Assembly: GCA_035277525.1 (NCBI GenBank)
Contig: DATEKH010000023.1
Span: 1 to 11,817 of the forward strand
Direction of reading: 5' to 3'
DNA length: 11,817 bases
From: CAIKMD01 sp035277525
GTDB lineage: Bacteria; Pseudomonadota; Alphaproteobacteria; ATCC43930; CGMCC-115725
Below the pieces are notes generated by a model. It was not told the origin of the DNA, made no database searches, and saw only the letters and a list, made by a program, of their open reading frames with translations. Made by a program: the position numbers and the translations under genes. Positions 6,661 through 11,817 of the stretch are shown here, piece after piece; positions within the stretch are counted from its first letter, which is position 1, and every line of letters starts with the position of its first letter.

Positions 6661-7677
6661 TCACTCCGCGTATGCCAGTTCAGACATCACCTGTTCGCCG
6701 AAGAGCGTGACCGATTTGAGGCTCTCGGCCAGCGACATGTCGCCGAACACGAATTGCCCGACGAGATAATTCGCATCGACCAATTCTAGCTGGGCCCGCA
6801 GCGCCTTGGCGACGGTCGCGGGCGCGCCGGCGAAGGCGAGGCCGCTGGCCTGCATTTCCGCAAAGCTCGGTGCCCAGGTGGTCTGCACCGGCTTTTGGCC
6901 GTAACGATGGAAGAGCTCGAAGAAGCTCGCATGCCAGATGGGATAGGCGCGCGCCGCCAGCGCCGCTGCCTCCCGATCCGTCTCGCCGACGACGATGAAG
7001 CGGCAAATCCCCATGAGCCGATCGCTCCAGCCCCCGCTCGCCGCCCCGGCGAAGAAGCGCCGCGTCACTTCGGCTGCCGCCGCCGGAAGCGCCAAGGTCA
7101 CGCCGTGAAAGCCGCGCCTGCCATAATCCTCGGCGCTGTCGGGCGTTCCGATACCGTACCAAAGCGGCGGATGCGGCTGTTGCAGCGGCTGCAATTCGAC
7201 GGGGACGTCGCGGACGTCGAAATGCTTGCCGGCAAAATTGACGCGGGGTTGGGCGAAAGCCTGCCGGATCACCGCCATCGCCTCGTCGAAGACCTCCTGT
7301 GCTTCGGCGGCGCTCTGGCCGTAGAGCTTCAGCTCGATCGGCGAGCGCCCGCGACCGATGCCGACCTCGAGCCGGCCATGGCTCAGGTGGTCGAGCATCG
7401 CGATCTCCTCGGCGAGGCGCAGTGGATGATAGAGCGGAAGGAGATAGACGAGCGGACCGAAGCGCAGCCTCTTCGTGCGTTGCGCGATCGAAGAGAGGAA
7501 GACGCTGGGCGAGGGGGCCATGCCGAGCGGCGTCGAATGATGCTCCGCGAGGTGGTAGGCGTGAAAGCCGAGGCGATCGTAGAGCTCGACAATGCGAAGC
7601 CGCTCCTCATAGAGCTCCGTGATCGAGCGGCCGCCGCGATCGAGGTGATCGAAAATTCCGAATTTCAACCGACGCAC
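6661..7677 (-). CDS. LLM-class flavin-dependent oxidoreductase (bacterial luciferase-like monooxygenase)
   Basis: A 338-residue TIM-barrel enzyme of the luciferase-like family, using reduced flavin and O2 to oxidise a substrate, typically by Baeyer-Villiger-type, hydroxylating or desulfonating chemistry. Family marks are LKFGIFDHL at the N-terminus, YHLAEHHSTPLGMAPSP at about residues 41-57, RLRFGPLVYLLPLYHPLRLA, and LDHLSHGRLEVGIGRG near 95-110. The best start is GTG at 7677 with GGGGA about 6 bases upstream, 12 bases after the binding-protein stop. The bicupin ATG follows its stop by 6 bases. Genes of this family often sit beside NitT/TauT-type binding proteins, as in sulfonate use (SsuA/SsuD), which fits the neighbour; however, the sequence does not point to a sulfonate substrate here. 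No flavin reductase is in the window. Family is firm; substrate is open. Confidence 0.92.
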   Translation of the reverse strand: MRRLKFGIFDHLDRGGRSITELYEERLRIVELYDRLGFHAYHLAEHHSTPLGMAPSPSVFLSSIAQRTKRLRFGPLVYLLPLYHPLRLAEEIAMLDHLSHGRLEVGIGRGRSPIELKLYGQSAAEAQEVFDEAMAVIRQAFAQPRVNFAGKHFDVRDVPVELQPLQQPHPPLWYGIGTPDSAEDYGRRGFHGVTLALPAAAAEVTRRFFAGAASGGWSDRLMGICRFIVVGETDREAAALAARAYPIWHASFFELFHRYGQKPVQTTWAPSFAEMQASGLAFAGAPATVAKALRAQLELVDANYLVGQFVFGDMSLAESLKSVTLFGEQVMSELAYAE

Positions 7678-7689
7678 GAAATTCCCCGA

Positions 7690-8700
7690 CTATTTGATCC
7701 GTGCGACCGCAGCTTTGAGCAGGCTGAGATCGGCATAGTTCTTGGCATCGAGCGTCGCCTTGACCATTCCAAGCTCGTGCTGGAGGCGGACATTCGCCGT
7801 TACCGCGGCGATGTCGGGCAAAGCGTCGGGGCCGCGATAATAGCCTTTGCCGGGGATGAACAGCCACTTCTCGAACAACGATGCCGGGCGTTTCGTGGCC
7901 GTGGAGACGATCTGCAGCGCCTCGTCGCGATGCGCCGGGTCGTCGAACCACCGGATCGCGCGTACGTAATCTTCGAGCAGATCGATCAGCACCGCGCGAT
8001 GCGCGGCGATGAAATCCTTGCGCGCGGTCCAGAATGACACCTCGAACCGGCCGAGCGCGTCGGCGGTCGTGAAGAGCGTGCGGGTATTGCCGGCGAAGTC
8101 CGGGCCGTCCTGAAACGGATGCACGGCGACGACCAGGTCCGCCTTACGCTCTGCCGCCAGCGCATACATGTTGCCGAACGCCGCCTGGATCTCGGTGAAG
8201 TCGCGGTTCGGCAGCATGTTGTGTTGGAGCAGTGTGTGTCTGATCGCCATGTCGGTCTCGCCGCCGAAAGCATTGGTCGCCAGCACCTTGCCGCGCAAAT
8301 CATCGACCGATTTGATCGGGCTGTCCTTCATCACGCGAAACTCCGGCCCGGACCAGCCGGGCACGCCGTCTTCGACCTCGTCGGCAAGGATGCGGAGATC
8401 CTTCATCCCGGCATTCACGACGGCGAGCGCGAAGGAGCTCGAGCCGAACGGCGCGATATCGAGCTGGCCCGATTCCACCGCTGTAATTTCCAGCGACGTG
8501 CCCTGGAAATGAATCGGCTCGAGCGTGTAGCTGACGCCGTTATGGACCGCGATGCCGTCTTTGGCGAACATATAGGGGGTCAGCTCCGCCGGCGCCACGA
8601 TCCAGCCGATGCGGATTTTAAGCGGTTCCGCCGATGCGAGATCGGCGCCGACGGCGCAGGACAGACCCAGGCACAAGACCAGCGCGAGGCGGGCTTTCAT
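7690..8700 (-). CDS. ABC transporter substrate-binding protein, NrtA/SsuA/TauA (NMT1-like) family
   Basis: A 336-residue exported binding protein for an ABC importer. The proposed start, ATG 8700, gives a compact Sec signal peptide (MKAR, then LALVLCLGLSCAVG) with cleavage after LASA at residue 24. The mature part starts EPLKIRIGWIVAPAELTPYMF, and it carries the family pattern of a GQLDIAPFGSSSFALAVVNAG block, DSPIKSVDDLRGKVLATNAFGG, and a C-terminal helical stretch with ALQIVS and ASLFEKW. An in-frame ATG at 8772 has GGGAGG directly before it and cannot be excluded; it would put 24 extra residues ahead of the signal peptide. The gene heads the leftward operon with the flavin monooxygenase and bicupin. 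The permease at 1-636 is of the matching family but 7 kb away on the opposite strand; pairing is inferred. The ligand is unknown. Confidence 0.9.
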   Translation of the reverse strand: MKARLALVLCLGLSCAVGADLASAEPLKIRIGWIVAPAELTPYMFAKDGIAVHNGVSYTLEPIHFQGTSLEITAVESGQLDIAPFGSSSFALAVVNAGMKDLRILADEVEDGVPGWSGPEFRVMKDSPIKSVDDLRGKVLATNAFGGETDMAIRHTLLQHNMLPNRDFTEIQAAFGNMYALAAERKADLVVAVHPFQDGPDFAGNTRTLFTTADALGRFEVSFWTARKDFIAAHRAVLIDLLEDYVRAIRWFDDPAHRDEALQIVSTATKRPASLFEKWLFIPGKGYYRGPDALPDIAAVTANVRLQHELGMVKATLDAKNYADLSLLKAAVARIK

Positions 8701-8822
8701 CCTCACGCGTATCCGCGTTTTGGTCCCGCGCCGGTCGTCGATCGGATTGTGGCGCAAGCCTCTCACGGCCATCCTCCCTGGGGCAGCGAAGCCAGGCCTT
8801 CGCGTCGGTGTGAGCGTTAAAG

Positions 8823-8852
8823 CCTGTACCTGCCCGACGAATTTTGGTTCAA
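8823..8852 (-). promoter_or_regulatory. Possible promoter for the binding protein-monooxygenase-bicupin operon
   Basis: Minus-strand TTGAAC (8852-8847) followed after 18 bases by TACAGG (8828-8823) repeats the -35 sequence and spacing of the promoter proposed at 4351-4380, though the -10 box is weak (three of six). The -35 directly abuts the palindrome at 8852-8864. The resulting leader would be about 115 bases to the ATG at 8700, or about 45 to the alternative ATG at 8772. Confidence 0.3.
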
Positions 8853-8864
8853 TCGTCCGACGAT
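8834..8864. promoter_or_regulatory. GntR/FadR-like operator candidate plus half-site in divergent region
   Basis: ATCGTCCGACGAT (8852-8864) is a perfect 6-1-6 inverted repeat and its inner 11 bases fit TnGTnnnACnA. A direct copy of its right half, CCGACGA, occurs at 8834-8840, 23 bases away, about two helical turns. The palindrome abuts the putative leftward -35 box and lies about 47 bases upstream of the epimerase ATG at 8910. Its complementary strand contains the CGTCGGACG core also found at 4418-4426. The rest of the 209-base gap (8701-8909) holds nothing else I can support. Confidence 0.45.
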
Positions 8865-8909
8865 CTGGAGTAACAGTGATCCGCCGAAAGGTCAACGGAG
8901 GATGCGCGG

Positions 8910-9818
8910 ATGAAGGTCTTCGTCACCGGCGTGTCCGGCTATGCGGGATTTTACGCTGCGCTGCGGCTCGCTGCCGCCGGACACGCGGTCACGGGGCTGG
9001 TACGCCATCTCGATCAACCGCGACTCAACATGCTGCGCATCGAGGAGGTGCGGCTGGTCGGCGGCGATGTCGGCGATATCGCGAGCTATCGCGGCGAGAT
9101 CGAGCGCAGCGACGTGGTAATCCACACGATGCTCGACAAGCGCAGGCCGCAGGATACGGATCGGGTGCTCTTCGCCGCTCTCCGGGACTTGCCGTCACGC
9201 ACGCCGCGGCGGCGGTTCGTCTATACGACCGGCTGCTCGATCTTCGGCAAGCTGCCGATCCCGGTGATGGACGAGACGGTCGAGCCCAACCCCGAACATC
9301 CGCTCTCTTTTCGCCGCACGATGGAAAAAGAGGCGCTTGCCATCCCCAATATCGGCACCGTGGTGCTGCGCCCCGGATTCATGTTCGGAAATGACGGCTA
9401 TAACAGCGTCAGCGCCGACTGGTTTGCGATGGCGGAAACCGGCGATGTGGTCTTTCGCGGCGATCGCGAGCGCGGCTGGTCCTGGATTCATATCGCCGAC
9501 CTCGCCGAAGCCTACCGGCTGGCCGTGGAGGCGGATGACCGCATTGTCGCCGGCGAGGTGTTCCACCTTGCCGATGATCTCCGGCCGAAGAGCCTTGACG
9601 TGATGCGCGCTTGCGTCACCGCCGCAGGCTACAAGGGCGAGATTCGCTTCGAGGGCGCGAACAAAGGCGACAATATCAGCACCTGGTTCAACCAGAACGA
9701 ATTCATCGCCTCGAAGAAGGCGAATGACCGCCTGCGATGGAAGCCGCGCCGCGCGGGCGTGATTGAATCCGCCGACCGGATTTATGCGTCGTGGAAGGCG
9801 GCGCAGAGCGCAGGCTGA
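8910..9818 (+). CDS. Extended-SDR NAD-dependent epimerase/dehydratase-like protein with altered active site
   Basis: A 302-residue Rossmann-fold protein. The cofactor motif TGVSGYAG sits at residues 6-13 in the N-terminal strand-helix, followed by the usual nucleotide-sugar-epimerase layout: VVIHT, RFVYTTGCSIFG (catalytic Ser/Thr region), VVLRPGFMFG, and WSWIHIADLAEAYRLAVE near the C-terminal part. The catalytic YxxxK motif expected between the last two blocks reads SFRRTMEKEA, so Tyr aligns with Phe and Lys with Met. If that alignment is right it cannot act by the standard mechanism and may be a binding or regulatory member or use other residues. The ATG at 8910 has GGAGG 8 bases upstream. 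It opens the rightward operon with the small cupin and hydratase-aldolase. Similar genes are often annotated as epimerases without biochemical proof. Confidence 0.87.
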   Translation: MKVFVTGVSGYAGFYAALRLAAAGHAVTGLVRHLDQPRLNMLRIEEVRLVGGDVGDIASYRGEIERSDVVIHTMLDKRRPQDTDRVLFAALRDLPSRTPRRRFVYTTGCSIFGKLPIPVMDETVEPNPEHPLSFRRTMEKEALAIPNIGTVVLRPGFMFGNDGYNSVSADWFAMAETGDVVFRGDRERGWSWIHIADLAEAYRLAVEADDRIVAGEVFHLADDLRPKSLDVMRACVTAAGYKGEIRFEGANKGDNISTWFNQNEFIASKKANDRLRWKPRRAGVIESADRIYASWKAAQSAG

Positions 9819-9882
9819 GTTTGACGGCGCACGACCGCGCCACAAAATTTCGCATTCTACTGCAAGGATCGAGAGGTTTCCG

Positions 9883-10260
9883 ATGGACGAGGTGAAGGTC
9901 ATCGCCACCCGCTTTACCGATCGGCCGAAGACCGATCCCAATGCGCGCATCTTCAAGATCGTCGATCACATCGTCGTCGGCGAGGCCTATCACCGCTCGA
10001 GCCGCCTCTATGTCGGCGACGATTTCCGCGCCACGCTCATCACGCTTTCGCCCGGCCAGGCGCAGGAGACGCACAAGCATCCCGAGACGAGCCACGCCTG
10101 GTTCATTGTCTCGGGCAAGGGCGAGATCGAGATGGAAGGCGGCAAGCGCGTGCCCGTCGAGCCCGGCTGGTTCAGCGTCCATCCGCGCGATTCCGTGCAC
10201 GGCCTCTACAACACGGGCCGGGAAAATCTCACCTATATCGCGTTGTCGGTCGGGAAATAG
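9883..10260 (+). CDS. Small single-domain cupin protein, 125 aa
   Basis: A one-barrel cupin, probably binding a divalent metal. Motif 1 reads THKHPETSHAWFIVSGKGEI, giving His64, His66 and His71; the third takes the place of the usual Glu. Motif 2 (GWFSVHPRDSVHGLYNTG) supplies His106. A four-His site is therefore likely. Roles in the superfamily range from dioxygenase to isomerase and sugar-acid modification, and nothing here picks one. I chose ATG 9883 because GAGAGG lies 6 bases upstream; an in-frame opening at 9763 would overlap the upstream gene. The stop is 3 bases before the hydratase-aldolase ATG, so the pair is probably translationally coupled, hinting that the two act on the same intermediate. 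The 64-base gap to the epimerase gene contains no clear promoter. Confidence 0.88.
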   Translation: MDEVKVIATRFTDRPKTDPNARIFKIVDHIVVGEAYHRSSRLYVGDDFRATLITLSPGQAQETHKHPETSHAWFIVSGKGEIEMEGGKRVPVEPGWFSVHPRDSVHGLYNTGRENLTYIALSVGK

Positions 10261-10263
10261 ATC

Positions 10264-11241
10264 ATGATGCAGCCATCCGATTTCCGCGGCGTCTACGCCA
10301 TCATTCCGACCCCGGCCAAGCCCGGCGCCGACCGCTGGGACGCGGTCGATACGGTCGACCTCGCCGAGACCGCGCGTGTCATCGATCGCTTGATCGCCGA
10401 CGGCGTTCATGGGCTGATCGTCTTGGGCACGACGGGCGAATGCGCCACGCTCACGGGAAGCGAGTATGAGGGGTTCGTTTCCTGCGTGATCGAGACGGTC
10501 CGGAAGCGCGTTCCAACCTTCATCGGCACGACCGCGCTCGGCACGCACGAGGTCGTGCGGCGCACGCGGTTCGCGGCAGAGCGCGGCGCCGACGGCATCC
10601 TGCTTGGCTTGCCGATGTGGCAGCCGCTAACCGTCGATATGGCGGTCGAATATTACCGCAGCATCTCCGAGGCGTTCCCGCGCCTCGCTCTCATGGTCTA
10701 CGGCAATCACCGCGCTTTCCGCTTCGCGTTTGCGCCGGAGTTCTGGGCGCGCGTCGTCGATGTCGCGCCAACGCTCGTCGCGGCGAAATTCTCCCGCCCC
10801 AACGTGCTGCTCGACTGCCTCAAAGTCGCGAAGGAGCGTGTCCACTTCCTTCCCCATGACGGGGGCATGAGCAAATTTGCCGAGCTGTCCCCGGCCACCA
10901 CCACCGCTTGCTGGTCGACCGCCGCATCGATGGGCCCCGAACCCGTGTTGGAGCAGGTGCGCGCGCTCCTTGCGCATGACGCCGAGGCGATGAAGAAGAT
11001 CGCTTCCGATCTCGCCTGGGCGCGCGAGCCGATCGCGCCGATCACCGGCGATGCCGAGCTGTTCGCGACGTACAATATCCAGATCGAGAAGACGCGCATC
11101 GCCGCGGCAGGCTATTGCAAGGCAGGACCGTTGCGCCCGCCCTACCACATCATGCCGGATGCCTATCGCGAGGCGGCGCATGAGCATGCGCGGCGCTGGC
11201 GGCAGCTCTGCGAGAAATATGCGCACGCTCTGCCCCGCTGA
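10264..11241 (+). CDS. DapA/NAL-family aldolase, trans-o-hydroxybenzylidenepyruvate hydratase-aldolase (NahE)-like
   Basis: A 325-residue class I (Schiff-base) pyruvate lyase. DapA-family marks: GTTGECATLT at residues 55-64 (pyruvate-carboxylate binding), Tyr146 (LMVYGNHRAF) and the Schiff-base Lys175 (LVAAKFSRPN). Features shared with the hydratase-aldolases of naphthalene and PAH catabolism (NahE/PhdJ type), as I recall those sequences, are the N-terminal IIPTPAKPGADRWDAVDTVD, the triad GECATLT, FLPHDGGMSKF, and especially the tail YNIQIEKTRIAAAGYCKAGP followed by RPPYHIMPDAY. Those enzymes hydrate a benzylidene- or heteroarylidene-pyruvate and cleave it to an aromatic aldehyde plus pyruvate. 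The extra C-terminal length versus typical DapA (about 290-300) fits that group. The ATG at 10264 is 3 bases after the cupin stop, with only a weak SD, suggesting coupling. It is the last gene of its operon; dihydrodipicolinate synthase activity is unlikely. Confidence 0.88.
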   Translation: MMQPSDFRGVYAIIPTPAKPGADRWDAVDTVDLAETARVIDRLIADGVHGLIVLGTTGECATLTGSEYEGFVSCVIETVRKRVPTFIGTTALGTHEVVRRTRFAAERGADGILLGLPMWQPLTVDMAVEYYRSISEAFPRLALMVYGNHRAFRFAFAPEFWARVVDVAPTLVAAKFSRPNVLLDCLKVAKERVHFLPHDGGMSKFAELSPATTTACWSTAASMGPEPVLEQVRALLAHDAEAMKKIASDLAWAREPIAPITGDAELFATYNIQIEKTRIAAAGYCKAGPLRPPYHIMPDAYREAAHEHARRWRQLCEKYAHALPR

Positions 11242-11277
11242 GGCGGGCGGAGGCTCGAGACGCTGACGCGGCCAGAG

Positions 11278-11303
11278 AAAAGCCCGCGCCCCAAGGCGCC
11301 GGC
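11278..11303 (-). terminator. Predicted intrinsic terminator for the end bicupin gene
   Basis: On the minus strand, downstream of the bicupin stop at 11335, GCGCC-TTGG-GGCGC forms a 5-bp stem with a four-base loop. It is extended by three more pairs beyond one mismatch, and runs into TTTTCTC. A second hairpin, CCGCG-AGGT-CGCGG (11308-11321), sits between it and the gene. The plus strand has no T-run here, so the terminator should serve only the leftward gene, though the hairpins may also slow rightward transcripts. Confidence 0.5.
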
Positions 11304-11334
11304 CCTTCCGCGAGGTCGCGGCGGCGTCGAACCG

Positions 11335-11817
11335 CTAATCCGCGGCCGATTTCGTGTCCTGCGGGAAATACTTGTACATTTTCGGGTCCACCGTGCCGCC
11401 ATGGAGCTTCATTTCCTTGAGCCATAGCGGATGGATGCGCGGATCCTGATCCTCGTACTCGATCTGGTCGCCGCCCTCCTTGATGCTGAGCGATACCGCG
11501 CCCTTTTTGGTGTCGGCGCCGCCAGCGCGCTTGGCCGCGGCCGTCAGCGGATACCTTATCCCGCCGACATTCGTCGCGAGATAGCGCGCATTGCGGTTGC
11601 TGGTGTTGAAGTGCTGATGCAGCTGGCGGTCCGCCGGCGGGAACACCACGCCGTGCTTCCAATCGATGCGCAGGAAATCTTTCTCGCCCTCGAACCACAA
11701 CAGCGAGAAGCCGGTGCCGACGACGCACATGACATGGGCGCCGGGGCCATGCCGATGCGCCTTTTTATAAGTGCCCGGCGGCATTTCCGAGATATGGGCG
11801 TGCATGGTGCTGTCGGC
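11335..11817 (-). CDS. Second two-domain cupin protein, truncated by window edge (C-terminal half)
   Basis: The frame runs off the window end; 160 residues of the C-terminal part are visible, including four codons before the first in-window ATG, so that ATG (11805) is internal. It covers the second cupin barrel: AHRHGPGAH supplies His-x-His-x4-His, and LHQHFNTS the downstream His pair. By hand count, 65 of 89 aligned residues match the bicupin at 5539-6654 in this domain, and KEGGDQIEYEDQDPRIH is nearly identical, so the two are paralogues. It differs by an insertion around AAKRAGGADTKKGAV and a more lysine-rich C-terminus ending in KYFPQDTKSAAD. It converges on the hydratase-aldolase gene, 93 bases away, with an intrinsic terminator between. 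Function is unknown, as for its paralogue. Confidence 0.9.
   Translation of the reverse strand, partial: ADSTMHAHISEMPPGTYKKAHRHGPGAHVMCVVGTGFSLLWFEGEKDFLRIDWKHGVVFPPADRQLHQHFNTSNRNARYLATNVGGIRYPLTAAAKRAGGADTKKGAVSLSIKEGGDQIEYEDQDPRIHPLWLKEMKLHGGTVDPKMYKYFPQDTKSAAD

Noticed and set aside
6895..8037. 380-codon open frame on the plus strand antisense to the flavin monooxygenase and binding-protein genes
   Set aside because: It crosses the junction of two real genes and lacks family motifs. Its length is explained by strong third-position GC on the opposite strand.
9703..10548. 281-codon minus-strand frame opposite the epimerase end, small cupin and aldolase start
   Set aside because: It covers three motif-confirmed plus-strand genes and shows no domain.
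11308..11321. CCGCG-AGGT-CGCGG hairpin considered as a terminator for the rightward hydratase-aldolase operon
   Set aside because: No T-tract follows on the plus strand. The T-tract-bearing hairpin beside it serves the minus strand.

Overview
The window is GC-rich (about two-thirds G+C by eye), gene-dense DNA with the codon usage and gene families of a free-living alphaproteobacterium, probably Hyphomicrobiales (Bradyrhizobium-like) or Rhodospirillales. This lineage guess rests on style of sequence only. No rRNA, tRNA, CRISPR array, insertion sequence or phage gene was seen. No stretch above 300 bases lacks a gene; the largest gap is 8701-8909.

The content is a catabolic island for uptake and oxidation of an aromatic-type or carboxylated cyclic substrate. 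Layout: (1) a plus-strand pair, a truncated NitT/TauT-type ABC permease (1-636) and a short-chain dehydrogenase (652-1395). (2) A minus-strand operon read from about 4344 down: an ACMSD-like amidohydrolase/decarboxylase (4326-3346), a VOC metalloprotein (3327-2791) and a phthalate-type Rieske oxygenase (2685-1417). (3) Divergent from it, a Bug/TctC-type periplasmic binding protein (4446-5519). (4) A second minus-strand operon: a NrtA/TauA-type ABC binding protein (8700-7690), a luciferase-like flavin monooxygenase (7677-6661) and a two-domain cupin (6654-5539). (5) A divergent plus-strand operon: an extended-SDR epimerase-like protein (8910-9818), a small cupin (9883-10260) and a hydratase-aldolase of the trans-o-hydroxybenzylidenepyruvate (NahE) type (10264-11241). 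(6) A second two-domain cupin on the minus strand, cut by the window end (11335-11817), closely related to the first.

How the parts may work together (inference): two periplasmic binding proteins and the ABC permease import the substrate. The Rieske oxygenase and flavin monooxygenase attack it, the dehydrogenases handle diol or alcohol intermediates, the amidohydrolase removes a carboxylate, cupins or the VOC protein act on oxidised intermediates, and the hydratase-aldolase splits off pyruvate. No recognisable extradiol or intradiol ring-cleavage enzyme, ferredoxin or reductase lies in the window. The combination matches no pathway I can name.

The two divergent intergenic regions (4327-4445 and 8701-8909) share a 9-base core, CGTCGGACG. 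Sites there fit the GntR/FadR-type operator pattern TnGTnnnACnA, and both regions have a TTGAAC -35-like box for the leftward operon. This suggests a single regulator, encoded outside the window, controls both.
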